A stretch of DNA of 64,000 bases from Gracilibacillus lacisalsi DSM 19029 (lineage in GTDB: Bacteria > Bacillota > Bacilli > Bacillales > Amphibacillaceae): contig NZ_KB898667.1 of NCBI RefSeq assembly GCF_000377765.1, positions 233,680 through 297,679 on the forward strand, read 5' to 3'. The notes beneath the pieces were generated by a model. The model was not told where the DNA came from, did no database searches, and worked only from the letters and a program-made list of their open reading frames with translations. The position numbers were made by a program, and so were the translations under genes. Below, in pieces: positions 1 to 8,415 of this stretch. How positions within the stretch are numbered: position 1 is the first letter of the stretch; every line of letters starts with the position of its first letter.

Positions 1-1
1 T

Positions 2-73
2 TATGGTTTACAAAGTTTAAAAAAACAAAAATCATTATTGCGTTGGATCGGTTCTGGTGGAGGTGACAAGTAA
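2..73 (+). CDS. C-terminal end of an ECF-type RNA polymerase sigma factor (partial)
   Basis: An open frame runs in from the left edge and ends at a TAA that overlaps the next ATG (TAATG). The last residues read YGLQSLKK...WIGSGGGDK. The YGLQSLKK stretch resembles the end of sigma region 4.2, where a helix-turn-helix of the S/T-V-K-S-R-x-x-x-G-L-x-x-L type normally sits. The next gene is an anti-sigma factor coupled by one base, which is the usual ECF sigma/anti-sigma layout. Only 23 residues are visible, so the identification rests mostly on this context. Confidence 0.55.
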   Translation, partial: YGLQSLKKQKSLLRWIGSGGGDK

Positions 74-798
74 TGGTGAAGGATAACCATATATCAGAAG
101 AAAAATTAGTTGATTATCTACAAGGTCAGCTATCAGAATCAGAAGCTCAAGGCATTCAACGTCATGTAGAGGATTGTGTGAAGTGTCAACAAACATTAGC
201 TTTTTGGCAGGAAACATTAGAAATGGATGAAGATCTTCAACCTTCAGCCAAGCTAAAAGAAAAAATTGATCAATCACTACTTGTGGAGCGATCTCTTAAA
301 CAACGTCTGATCAAATGGAAAATGCCTTTGTTCGGATTAGCTGGTGTAATAGTTATAGTGATTCTATGCTTTAGTTTGACAGACATTTTGAAAGTACAGC
401 AGACAGTGGAACCTGATTATGAAGTATACCAAAATCAAGATATCATGAGTGATCAAGTGTTTATGAATAACCCGGTCGTCGACAGCCAACCGATTAAGCC
501 TTATGAAGATTTTGATGAAATGGAAGGGATGGTCTGGATTAATCCACAAACACAAGAAATTTTATTGGAGATGGAGGGGTTAACTAATATTTATAATAAT
601 GATTATCAGATTTGGATAATTGATAAGAATGGAAACATAAATGGTGATCTCATTATAGTTGAAAATGGATCAGCAAGGGTGTTATATCGAGTAGAAGACT
701 TGTCTGATTTCCGTATTATGAAAGGAAGCGTCGAACCACCGGGAGGTAGCCATCGACCAACTGGACCTGAAACATTCTATGTAGATATTGAAAAGTAA
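73..798 (+). CDS. RskA-like anti-sigma factor with zinc-finger N-terminus
   Basis: A 241-residue single-pass membrane anti-sigma factor that would hold the ECF sigma factor encoded just upstream at the membrane. The N-terminus carries the ZAS signature H31-x3-C35-x2-C38. One hydrophobic helix lies at about residues 84-104, and the extracytoplasmic part ends in the RskA/anti-sigma-K pattern (VEPPGGSHRPTGPE). A strong GGAGGTGA site overlapping the end of the sigma gene supports the ATG. The gene is translationally coupled to the sigma gene by a TAATG junction. The signal that triggers it cannot be read from the sequence. Confidence 0.85.
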   Translation: MVKDNHISEEKLVDYLQGQLSESEAQGIQRHVEDCVKCQQTLAFWQETLEMDEDLQPSAKLKEKIDQSLLVERSLKQRLIKWKMPLFGLAGVIVIVILCFSLTDILKVQQTVEPDYEVYQNQDIMSDQVFMNNPVVDSQPIKPYEDFDEMEGMVWINPQTQEILLEMEGLTNIYNNDYQIWIIDKNGNINGDLIIVENGSARVLYRVEDLSDFRIMKGSVEPPGGSHRPTGPETFYVDIEK

Positions 799-800
799 GT

Positions 801-830
801 CTGTTCACGGGATATGATTCTCGTGAACAG
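801..830. terminator. Hairpin between convergent genes, possible terminator
   Basis: A 9-bp perfect inverted repeat (CTGTTCACG / CGTGAACAG) sits between the anti-sigma gene and the convergent DUF2164 gene. There is no good T-run on either side, so termination is only suggested by position. Confidence 0.4.
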
Positions 831-837
831 AAGCTAA

Positions 838-1074
838 CTACTTTTCGACTTTCTCAATCTCAAACACATCTTCTAATTTCTCACTTAAAAACTGATGTGC
901 GTCTTTCACTCCTTGGTTATAAAAGAAAGGTGCCAACTCTACCATGAAAAAATCAAGTATAAATTCGGCCTCTAAATTGCCCAATTCTTCCTGTCGTTCA
1001 GCGGCAAAATAATCCTGGATCGCAATAATCATTTCATCCCGTTTCTCTTTAGGTAAGGAAAAAGGTGTCTGCAT
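838..1074 (-). CDS. DUF2164 family protein
   Basis: A small (78-residue) acidic cytoplasmic protein of the DUF2164 family, recognised from the LPKEKRDEMIIAIQDYF...LGNLEAEFILDFF...PFFYNQGV pattern. No biochemical role is established that I know of. I place the start at the ATG preceded by AAAGGAG (8-nt spacing). The longer frame beginning at 1101 would run across a TGGTATAAT sequence that looks like an extended -10 promoter element. The gene follows mreBH on the same strand after 36 bp and probably has its own promoter. Confidence 0.75.
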   Translation of the reverse strand: MQTPFSLPKEKRDEMIIAIQDYFAAERQEELGNLEAEFILDFFMVELAPFFYNQGVKDAHQFLSEKLEDVFEIEKVEK

Positions 1075-1110
1075 GGAAAAACTCCTTTCGTTTTTCCCCA
1101 TTATACCAGA

Positions 1111-2121
1111 CTATTTAACTGCTTTTTGCAATTTCTGAATCATTTGTAAGGAACGACCTGTGCCAACTGCAACAGATTCCAATGGATTATCTGCAAGATG
1201 TACAGGTACATCATTGATTTCGTTAGATAGCCATTGCTGCATACCTTTTAATAACGCACCACCACCAGTAATCGTAATACCTTGGTCAACAATATCACCA
1301 CTTAATTCTGGTGGGCAGCTTTCAAGTGTTTCCGTAATCGCATGTAAAATCGATTCTAATACTTCTTTAAACGCATCGTGTACTTCAGAGGAACGTAACG
1401 TAATTACTTTTGGTAAACCTGTTACGAGATCCCGGCCTCTGACATCTATTTCTTCTTCAGGATGATCCTGATGTGCATAACCAATTTCCATTTTTACTTT
1501 TTCAGCCGTACTTTCCCCGATTAGAACATTGTGCTGACGCTTAATATATTGGATAATTTCTTCATCCATATGGTCACCACCTACACGAACAGACCTACTA
1601 GCAACAACACCACCAAATGAAATAATACCTACTTCACTCGTACCACCACCAATATCAACAATCATACTAGCTTGTGGCTCTGCTACTGGTAAATCAGCAC
1701 CAATTGCAGCTGCTACCGGTTCTTCAATTAGATGTACTTCTTTAGCACCAAAGCTTTTGACTGCATTATCAATTGCTCTTCGTTCCACAGCGGTACTTCC
1801 TGATGGTGTACACACAACAACGCTCGGTTTACGTGTAGATACACCAGCCTTCTTACTGACTTTCTTCAAGAAAGCCTTAAGCATTTGAGTTGTCATATCA
1901 AAATCGGCAATGACTCCGTCTTTTAATGGACGGATTGGGACAATGTTTCTCGGAGTTTTCCCGATCATGTTTTTGGCTTCATTACCGACTGCTACTACTT
2001 GATTTGTTCTGGTATCGACCGCAACGACGGATGGTTCATTTAAGATGATCCCTTTATTTTTTGTATATATAAGGATATTTGCTGTTCCTAAATCTATTCC
2101 AATTTCTGTATTTGAAAACAT
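1111..2121 (-). CDS. mreBH: MreBH-type bacterial actin
   Basis: A 336-residue cell-shape actin homologue that would polymerise under the membrane and guide lateral wall synthesis. The start [19 protein letters not shown], the phosphate-1 loop DLGTAN, the phosphate-2 motif DIGGGTSEV and the adenosine motif TGGGALL are all intact. The opening stretch and the CPPELSGDI segment look closer to MreBH (about 335 residues) than to MreB or Mbl. The start is fixed by GGAGGTAACACC before the ATG; the 31 extra residues of the longer frame are not typical of the family. In B. subtilis mreBH belongs to the SigI heat-stress regulon, but I do not see a clear SigI promoter here. Confidence 0.9.
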   Translation of the reverse strand: MFSNTEIGIDLGTANILIYTKNKGIILNEPSVVAVDTRTNQVVAVGNEAKNMIGKTPRNIVPIRPLKDGVIADFDMTTQMLKAFLKKVSKKAGVSTRKPSVVVCTPSGSTAVERRAIDNAVKSFGAKEVHLIEEPVAAAIGADLPVAEPQASMIVDIGGGTSEVGIISFGGVVASRSVRVGGDHMDEEIIQYIKRQHNVLIGESTAEKVKMEIGYAHQDHPEEEIDVRGRDLVTGLPKVITLRSSEVHDAFKEVLESILHAITETLESCPPELSGDIVDQGITITGGGALLKGMQQWLSNEINDVPVHLADNPLESVAVGTGRSLQMIQKLQKAVK

Positions 2122-2259
2122 GGTGTTACCTCCAATTAAGTATAATCTCTTTCTATAGTTATTCTGTTTTTCGTAAGGAATTATGACCGTAGATGACATG
2201 GAGGATTTTAACAATTTCGTTACAAGGGAAAAGCTGTCTTGTTGCTAGTGTTTGTTGAA

Positions 2260-2437
2260 CGGACATTTGGTGCGTTATTTGATGGAATAACATTCATTTT
2301 TTAATGTTAGCGGACATTGAATCCTTTATTTGCTTCATTTTGGCCTGAATTAGTACAATTATCCATGAATAGCGGAATGGATGTCCGATTGTGCTTAAAA
2401 AGAGCATTTTTGTTACAAATAACGGAACGAATGTCCG
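2260..2437. repeat. CGGACAT array with forward-forward-reverse-reverse layout
   Basis: This noncoding stretch has CGGACAT at 2260 and 2311, and its reverse complement ATGTCCG at 2381 and 2431. Each pair is about 51 bp apart and the gap between pairs is 70 bp. The outer arms read CGGACATTTGGTGCGTTATTT and, in reverse, ATAACGGAACGAATGTCCG, so the block can fold as nested hairpins. The same layout occurs at 34264-34442 with largely different filler sequence. Both strands are open here only because of the repeat, so I do not call genes. Confidence 0.75.
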
Positions 2438-2476
2438 CGTTCACTTTTGTAAGACCAATCGTTTCTGTATGTAACA

Positions 2477-2508
2477 CAACAAAAAACAGGTCGATCGCTC
2501 GACCTGTT
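2477..2508 (-). terminator. Rho-independent terminator of the DUF2639 gene
   Basis: On the minus strand a 9-bp stem (ACAGGTCGA / TCGACCTGT) is followed by TTTTTTG, immediately downstream of the DUF2639 stop codon. Confidence 0.85.
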
Positions 2509-2514
2509 AATATA

Positions 2515-2649
2515 TTAATTATTTTCTTTTTCATCTAATAAATTTGCAAGGATATGTGCTTTATATTTTTCAATTTTTCTACCTTCAATATAGCGCACAC
2601 CTTTTTCCTTCAATTTTTCTACGTACCAGCCTTTGCTTCCTACATGCAT
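2515..2649 (-). CDS. Small DUF2639 (YflJ-like) protein
   Basis: A 44-residue basic protein beginning MHVGSKGWYVEKLKEKGVR, with the GSKGWYV motif and a following IEGRKIEKYKAHIL helix. This matches the DUF2639 family represented by B. subtilis YflJ. Function is unknown. AAGGGGTG precedes the ATG, and a terminator follows the stop directly. It diverges from a MOSC gene, as yflJ does from yflK in B. subtilis, which supports the assignment. Confidence 0.8.
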   Translation of the reverse strand: MHVGSKGWYVEKLKEKGVRYIEGRKIEKYKAHILANLLDEKENN

Positions 2650-2787
2650 CGCTCAACACCCCTTACCATTAATATTGCAGGAGCCATTTTATCATCTGTA
2701 AAATGAATTGAAAAGAGTTTATTATTAATTCTTTCTAGAAATTTTTAGTATAATGATAATAAGTATGTTGAAAAGGGAGTTTTGGAC

Positions 2788-3435
2788 GTGTCATATGTAA
2801 TTGCATCCTTAAACGTAGGAAAACCTACAGTCCATCATTTGGACGGTCAGGAGATTAAAACTGGCTTTAAAAAAACACCTACACATCACCCCAACTATTT
2901 AACAGTCACAGGATTTGAGGATGATGGACAAGCGGATCTTAAAAACCATGGTGGAGAAGAAAAAGCGTTATTAATGTATCCGAGCAGTCATTATCAGTAT
3001 TGGGAAGAAAAGTATCAGCGAAGTTTTGCATATCCGTCCTTTGGTGAGAATATAACAATAAATGGTTTAACAGAGCAGGATTTATATATCGGAGACATTT
3101 TTCAGCTTGGGGAAGCAGAGATTCAAGTTTCACAGCCAAGACAGCCGTGCTATAAAATAGCCAAAGTACACGGTATTCCGGATATGCCAGCTGTCGTAAC
3201 GAAAACAGGTTATAGCGGTTATTACTTCCGTGTGCTCAAAGAAGGGGTAGTAAAGCCTACAGACCGATTAATCAAAGTGAAAGAAGATCCGCAAAAGGTA
3301 ACACCAGTGGACGTATTTGATTGCTTATTTCAGGACCGAAAAAACAAAGAAAGAATGGAACAATACCTTCAATTAGATGCTTTAGCAGCCAATGTCAAAA
3401 GAAGTTTAACGAAACGAATTGAAAAGTTAGGATGA
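2788..3435 (+). CDS. MOSC-domain protein (YflK/YiiM-like)
   Basis: A 215-residue MOSC-domain protein. This superfamily includes the molybdenum-cofactor sulfurase C-terminal domain and is thought to carry sulfur or bind Moco. The conserved core HGGEEKALLMYPSSHYQYWE, GENITINGL and the putative sulfur-carrier Cys in QPRQPCYKIA are visible. I prefer the GTG at 2788 because AAAAGGGAG sits 8 nt before it; the in-frame TTG at 2782 is only 2-3 nt from that site. The next gene starts 6 nt after the stop, so the two are probably co-transcribed. Confidence 0.85.
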   Translation: MSYVIASLNVGKPTVHHLDGQEIKTGFKKTPTHHPNYLTVTGFEDDGQADLKNHGGEEKALLMYPSSHYQYWEEKYQRSFAYPSFGENITINGLTEQDLYIGDIFQLGEAEIQVSQPRQPCYKIAKVHGIPDMPAVVTKTGYSGYYFRVLKEGVVKPTDRLIKVKEDPQKVTPVDVFDCLFQDRKNKERMEQYLQLDALAANVKRSLTKRIEKLG

Positions 3436-3441
3436 TACAAG

Positions 3442-3810
3442 ATGGACGTATTTTCACAACTTGCAGAAGAACGAATTAAACAAGCAATGAAAGATGGTGA
3501 GTTTGATCAGATAGAAGGAAAGGGAAAACCACTAAAGAAAGACCCGCTAGAACATGTGCCAGCAGAACTACGAATGAGTTATCGGATCATGAAGAATAGT
3601 GGATATTTGCCTGAAGAAGTACAAATAAACAAAGAGTTAGCGTCATTACGAGATTTGCTGAAATATTGTACAGACGATCTGGACAAACAACGTCTCGAGA
3701 AACGAATATCTGAAAAAGAATTACAATTTCAAATGCTCCTAGACAAAAGAAATATGAAACAATCTTCCGCATACAAAAGATATAGCAGTAAAATTAATCG
3801 GTTATTTTAA
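3442..3810 (+). CDS. DUF1992 (DnaJC28 conserved-domain) protein
   Basis: A 122-residue protein matching the DUF1992 domain found in DnaJ homologue subfamily C member 28: FSQLAEERIKQAMKDGEF, then GKGKPLKKD, then a helix-rich, charged C-terminus. No J domain is present. A weak AGGAT site overlaps the stop of the upstream MOSC gene. Molecular function is unknown. Confidence 0.8.
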   Translation: MDVFSQLAEERIKQAMKDGEFDQIEGKGKPLKKDPLEHVPAELRMSYRIMKNSGYLPEEVQINKELASLRDLLKYCTDDLDKQRLEKRISEKELQFQMLLDKRNMKQSSAYKRYSSKINRLF

Positions 3811-3900
3811 GGAAAAATGTAGAAAAGTTAGGATATAGTACTTTTTTCATGTAACCTTTTCACGTATACTAGAAGAAAATAAAAAATAAAGGTGACTATT

Positions 3901-5562
3901 ATGCCACGCGAAAACAATCTATATTCAAGTGCGAACGATTTATTAAGAATATTACATCATAACATGAACCTTATGTTCGTAATTCGGAAGCGAAAAGGGC
4001 AATTCTATTGTTCATTTCTATCGGGGAAGTTGAAAGAACAATTGGAATTGCCTGATATAATGCCGTCTACTAATCAGGAATTCAACTCGGAATTTTTATC
4101 GTTACAGAATAGTAAGCTCACCCAGGCATTTACAGGTAAAGAAATCACGTATAGACACCATTTTCATAACCATTATTTATACACCATGTTATCCCCAGTT
4201 ATAAAAGATGGCGAAGTGATAGAGGTAGTAGGGACTACTATTGACATTACGTCATTTGAAAAATCTGAACAACAGTTAGAATTTATGGCAACCCACGACA
4301 TCCTTACCAAGCTTCCTAATCGACAAAAGTTACTTGATGATTTAGATAGAATGATACATAATAAACAAAATGAAAAACCGAAAGCAATCATGATTTGTGA
4401 TTTGGATCGGTTAAAGAATGTCAATGATACGTTAGGACAATTTGCTGGTGATCAGGTAATCACATTAATAGCAGACCGTTTAAAGGAAGCTATCCGGGAA
4501 ACGTGTTCAGTCTATCGTTTGGGTGGAGATGAGTTTGTTATCGTTATTGACCAAGAAGTAGCGGATGTAAAAGCATTTGCAGAACAGATTTTACAGGTGG
4601 TCAGACAACCAATTATTATCTCTAAGCATGATTTTTATATGACAGCGACAATTGGGATATGTTGTATGAACGAAAAAGCTTGCAAAACAGAGGACTATAT
4701 CAATCGAGCAAGTGTAGCTGTTCATTATGGTAAAGTCCAAGGTGGCAATCGTATTAGTGAATATACGGATGAAATGAGTAAACAATATAATGAACTGATA
4801 TTATTAGAATCAGATATTCGTAAAGCATTCAAATTTAACGAATTTACGCTATCCTATCAGCCTAAAGTGGACGTACATACTAATGAGATTGTTGGAGTAG
4901 AAGCATTGATTCGCTGGGAACATGGGAAGAAAGGCAAAATACCGCCATCTCTTTTCATCCCAATTGCTGAAGAAATTGGGATGATCGATCAAATTGGGGA
5001 ATGGGTGTTACGTGAAGCGTGTAAGCAATTTGTAAGATGGCAGAAGAGCGGGGCGAATCCAGTAATGGTTGCAGTTAATATTTCTGCTGTTGAATTACAG
5101 AACCCAGATTTTCTGTCGCGAGTCAAACAAGTTATAAAGGAAACCGGCATGGATCCCAATTATTTAGAAATAGAGATTACGGAAAACAGTGTGATGCAAA
5201 ATACCGAAGAATGTATCGAAATGATGAATGAGCTACGTTCTATGGGTGTCTCCTTATCGATCGATGACTTTGGGACAGGGTACTCTTCGATGGGATATTT
5301 GCAAAAGTTTCCGATTAATTATTTGAAAATAGATCAATCTTTTATTAAGGAATTGTTTGAAGAATCCGGAAGTGCGGAAATTATAAAAGCAATGATTCAA
5401 TTGGGGCATACGTTTGGTTTGAAGGTAGTAGCAGAAGGTGTGGAAGGCGAACAAATTCTTTCATTTATTAGAAATCAGAAATGTGATTATTATCAAGGGT
5501 ATTTTTATAGTAAACCGCTTGAGGCGGATTTAATTGAAGAGAAATTATTAGCATTTTCATAG
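3901..5562 (+). CDS. PAS-GGDEF-EAL cyclic-di-GMP enzyme
   Basis: A soluble 553-residue protein with an N-terminal PAS-like sensor (about 1-125), a diguanylate cyclase domain with intact RLGGDEF (about 200-205), and a phosphodiesterase domain with EALIRW, the EITEN acid pair, DDFGTGYSS, KIDQSFI and AEGVE. All catalytic signatures look preserved, so either activity is possible. No RxxD inhibitory site is seen five residues before GGDEF. ATG 3901 is chosen because AAAGGTGA precedes it at 5 nt; an upstream in-frame GTG at 3892 lies inside that site. It is transcribed alone. Confidence 0.9.
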   Translation: MPRENNLYSSANDLLRILHHNMNLMFVIRKRKGQFYCSFLSGKLKEQLELPDIMPSTNQEFNSEFLSLQNSKLTQAFTGKEITYRHHFHNHYLYTMLSPVIKDGEVIEVVGTTIDITSFEKSEQQLEFMATHDILTKLPNRQKLLDDLDRMIHNKQNEKPKAIMICDLDRLKNVNDTLGQFAGDQVITLIADRLKEAIRETCSVYRLGGDEFVIVIDQEVADVKAFAEQILQVVRQPIIISKHDFYMTATIGICCMNEKACKTEDYINRASVAVHYGKVQGGNRISEYTDEMSKQYNELILLESDIRKAFKFNEFTLSYQPKVDVHTNEIVGVEALIRWEHGKKGKIPPSLFIPIAEEIGMIDQIGEWVLREACKQFVRWQKSGANPVMVAVNISAVELQNPDFLSRVKQVIKETGMDPNYLEIEITENSVMQNTEECIEMMNELRSMGVSLSIDDFGTGYSSMGYLQKFPINYLKIDQSFIKELFEESGSAEIIKAMIQLGHTFGLKVVAEGVEGEQILSFIRNQKCDYYQGYFYSKPLEADLIEEKLLAFS

Positions 5563-5609
5563 GACTTCTTGAAGAAAACAGGATTAAGATATTGTTGAGG
5601 TGGTATTAT

Positions 5610-6089
5610 ATGATTAAAGTATTGTTTATTTGTTTAGGAAATATTTGCAGATCTCCAATGGCCGAAGCGGTATTTCGTCATATCGTCAAGGAAAAGGGAG
5701 TAGAAGACCAGTTTGTAATTGATTCAGCAGGGTTAGGTGATTGGCATATAGGGAATCCTCCACATCAAGGAACAAGAGCAAAACTAGATGAATTAAATAT
5801 TTCGTATCACGGACAAAAAGCGAGACAAATGCAAGCAAATGATATAGAAGACTTTGATTATGTCATTGCAATGGATCAGCAAAACATGGATGATTTATCA
5901 CAATTTTCGTATCAAGCATCTGGTGTGACTGTGAAAAAATTGATGGACTTTGTGGATCAGCCCAAAGAACAAAATGTACCTGATCCATATTTTACAAAAA
6001 ACTTTGATTACACGTATGAGTTAGTGAAAGAAGGCTGTGAGCAATTATTTGCCTACATCACCAATAAACATAATTTAGACATCAAGTGA
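5610..6089 (+). CDS. yfkJ: Low-molecular-weight protein-tyrosine phosphatase (YfkJ)
   Basis: A 159-residue cytosolic phosphatase. The N-terminal P-loop CLGNICRS (C-x5-R-S) forms the phosphocysteine intermediate, and the general-acid DPY motif (VPDPYF) lies near the C-terminus. GAGGTGG 6 nt upstream fixes the ATG. The order with the next two genes equals yfkJ-yfkI-yfkH of B. subtilis, where YfkJ has been linked to ethanol and salt stress. Confidence 0.92.
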   Translation: MIKVLFICLGNICRSPMAEAVFRHIVKEKGVEDQFVIDSAGLGDWHIGNPPHQGTRAKLDELNISYHGQKARQMQANDIEDFDYVIAMDQQNMDDLSQFSYQASGVTVKKLMDFVDQPKEQNVPDPYFTKNFDYTYELVKEGCEQLFAYITNKHNLDIK

Positions 6090-6142
6090 GGCTTCCATAG
6101 TAGTAAGCGATGAAAAACTAAGATCAGAAGGGTTGAGAGGTC

Positions 6143-6430
6143 ATGGGAAAAGAAAGATTACTTAAAGGTATACTTGCAGGAGCAATTGTTGGAGGACTTA
6201 TTACATTAAGTGATCGCGAAACACGATCATATGTGACAAGGAAACTACAGGTTTGTGGCAACAAGGCAACCTATTATGCTAAAAATCCAGCAGATGCCAT
6301 CCATCAATTAAACTCAAATTATGCCAGATGTTCCGAACAGCTTGCTACAGGACTAACCTCTGCATTAAATATGCTTCATCAATTACAAGAACTGACTGAA
6401 AAAATAGACAAACGAGATGACAATGGTTAA
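6143..6430 (+). CDS. yfkI: YfkI-position small membrane-associated protein (YtxH-like)
   Basis: A 95-residue protein with a short N-terminal glycine-rich hydrophobic segment (KGILAGAIVGGLITLSD) followed by a mainly helical polar tail, similar in plan to YtxH-type general stress proteins. It lies between the yfkJ and yfkH homologues, which is the main basis for the name. A GAGAGGTC site precedes the ATG. The end overlaps the start of the next gene. Confidence 0.7.
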   Translation: MGKERLLKGILAGAIVGGLITLSDRETRSYVTRKLQVCGNKATYYAKNPADAIHQLNSNYARCSEQLATGLTSALNMLHQLQELTEKIDKRDDNG

Positions 6431-7265
6431 GAATCCATTTGTAAATAATCGTTTAGTTCGTTTTATCAAGCAATTGATAGAGCGAATAACGAGAGACGAT
6501 GTACCGGGTTTAGCGGCGCAATTGTCTTATTTTTTTCTGCTATCGTTATTTCCTTTTATGATTTTCTTGATAACATTAGTTGGTTACTTACCATTTGATG
6601 AAATTAATGTCATGAATTTTGTTGCCACGTATGCACCAGAGGAAATTGTAACCATGTTAAATGATAATCTCGGACAAATCATGAACAACCGTAATGGTGG
6701 CTTATTATCAATCGGGATAATTGGTACGCTTTGGTCTGCTTCCAATGGGATTAACGCATTAGTGCGCTCGTTTAACAAGGCTTATAATATTGAGGAAGAA
6801 CGTTCTTTTATAGTAATGAGAGGGATATCGATTATCTTAACAATCGCGATGTTACTTGTCATAGTTGTCGCCTTTCTATTACCGATCTTCGGAAAAATGA
6901 TTGGAGTGTATCTCTTTTCATTTTTCGGATTATCACAAGGTTTCTTGGATATGTGGAACACCTTAAGATGGGTCATTTCCTCCATTATCTTCTTTATAGT
7001 TTTAACGATGTTATACCGAATGGCGCCTAGTAAGCGTGTCTATTTTAAACATGTCTACATCGGAGCCATATTTGCTACTATTTGTTGGCAACTGACATCA
7101 CTCGCGTTTTCTTACTACGTAACATCGATGGGCAACTATTCAGCTACATATGGTAGCCTTGGGGGAGTTATTATTCTGATGATCTGGTTCTACTTATCAG
7201 GAATGATTATCATCGTTGGAGGCGAAATCAACGCCCAAATTGAAAAGAGGGCAAGGAACAGATAA
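6423..7265 (+). CDS. yfkH: YihY/BrkB-family integral membrane protein (YfkH)
   Basis: A 280-residue polytopic membrane protein with about six hydrophobic segments and the family pattern DDVPGLAAQLSYFFLLSLFPFMIF near the N-terminus, GTLWSASNGINAL in the middle and GGEINAQIE at the end. The family was once called ribonuclease BN, but that activity belongs to another protein; its real function is unclear. The start codon lies inside the end of yfkI (ATG at 6417 or 6423), so translation is coupled. Confidence 0.88.
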   Translation: MVKNPFVNNRLVRFIKQLIERITRDDVPGLAAQLSYFFLLSLFPFMIFLITLVGYLPFDEINVMNFVATYAPEEIVTMLNDNLGQIMNNRNGGLLSIGIIGTLWSASNGINALVRSFNKAYNIEEERSFIVMRGISIILTIAMLLVIVVAFLLPIFGKMIGVYLFSFFGLSQGFLDMWNTLRWVISSIIFFIVLTMLYRMAPSKRVYFKHVYIGAIFATICWQLTSLAFSYYVTSMGNYSATYGSLGGVIILMIWFYLSGMIIIVGGEINAQIEKRARNR

Positions 7266-7295
7266 AGCAAAATGAAATATCCATTGTTGAAAAAT

Positions 7296-7379
7296 GGGAC
7301 TGTTTCACACGAGTTCGTTTATTGATTTCAATTGTTTGAAACGTGAACTGACAGTGTGACAGTCCTATTTATTTTTTTC
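7296..7379 (+). terminator. Long terminator after the yfkJIH operon
   Basis: A long interrupted stem (GGACTGT..CACAC..GTTCGTTT pairing with AAACGTGAAC..GTGTG..ACAGTCC) is followed by a TATTTATTTTTTT tract. Confidence 0.75.
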
Positions 7380-7525
7380 TGAATAGTGTTCAAGAAAAAA
7401 ATGGAATATAACAGTAATATAAAAATATATGAAACAGATAGTAAAAACATTGAAATAATAAAAATAAACTGTTATCTTTTAATAGAGAAAAATAATATAA
7501 CAAATACAAAGGGGTGCGTTTTACG

Positions 7526-8404
7526 ATGAGGAAGTTATTGCTGTTATTCAGTTTACTCGCTTTTATTAGTTTGTTTGTAGCGTGTGGAGAAGGTGACGAG
7601 AATCAGACAGCTTCAGATGACACGAACGCTACAGAAGAACTCAAGTCAGAAAAATGGGATGAGATTCAGGAGAAAGGTGAGATTGTAGCAGGCACATCAG
7701 GTACTTTAATTGGTGCTTCTACATATGACGAAAATGATAACTTGACAGGTTATGATGTCGAGGTTATGAGAGAAATAGCAGAGCGTCTCGACTTAGAGGT
7801 TAGTTTTGAAATAATGGGAATTGACAGTATGTTACCAGCAGTGGAAAGTGGTAGAATTGATGTAGCTGTTAATGATATTGAGGCTACAGATAATCGAAAA
7901 AAACAGTTTGCTTTTTCAGAACCATATAAATATTCTTATTCGACTATGGTAGTACGAGAAGAAGATAATTCAGGAATAGAGAGCCTGGAAGACTTAGAAG
8001 GTAAACGTGCTGGTGGTGGAGCGACAACGATTTACAGTCAGATCGCTGAACATTTTGGTGCAGAAGTGGTTACTTATGGAAATGCACCAAATGAAGCCTA
8101 TTTACGCGATGTGGATAATGGCAATACAGACGTGATTGTCAATGATTATTATTTATCTAAATTTGGTGTAGGTGGCTTTCCTGAACTAGATATTCATCTG
8201 CATCCTGATTTAAAGTTCCACCCAACAGAACAAGCTGTAGTGATGGATTTAGACGCAGAAACATTGCAGCAAAAAATTAATGAAACATTAGCAGAAATGA
8301 GAGAAGACGGAACTTTAACTGAATTAGCGATAGAGTTTTATCAAGAAGATGCTTCACAAAAACCAGAGGGAGAGATTGAAGAAATAGAGGGTCTTGATCT
8401 ATAA
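7526..8404 (+). CDS. Amino-acid ABC transporter substrate-binding lipoprotein
   Basis: A 292-residue solute-binding protein of family 3 (polar amino acids, cystine). The signal peptide MRKLLLLFSLLAFISLFVAC ends in a lipobox with Cys20, so it should be lipid-anchored outside the membrane. Typical motifs follow: GYDVEVMREIAERL, DVAVNDIEATDNRKKQFAFSEPY and DLEGKRAG. GGGGTG 9 nt upstream selects this ATG over an in-frame GTG that overlaps the site. It is coupled to a permease gene 11 nt downstream. The YckB/TcyA/YxeM relatives of B. subtilis are the nearest I recognise; substrate is not certain. Confidence 0.87.
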   Translation: MRKLLLLFSLLAFISLFVACGEGDENQTASDDTNATEELKSEKWDEIQEKGEIVAGTSGTLIGASTYDENDNLTGYDVEVMREIAERLDLEVSFEIMGIDSMLPAVESGRIDVAVNDIEATDNRKKQFAFSEPYKYSYSTMVVREEDNSGIESLEDLEGKRAGGGATTIYSQIAEHFGAEVVTYGNAPNEAYLRDVDNGNTDVIVNDYYLSKFGVGGFPELDIHLHPDLKFHPTEQAVVMDLDAETLQQKINETLAEMREDGTLTELAIEFYQEDASQKPEGEIEEIEGLDL

Positions 8405-8415
8405 GGTGTGATATC

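Noticed and set aside
2307..2538. Overlapping frames of 73-75 codons on both strands
   Set aside because: They arise from the CGGACAT inverted repeats and lack ribosome binding sites. The real gene here is the DUF2639 gene at 2515-2649.
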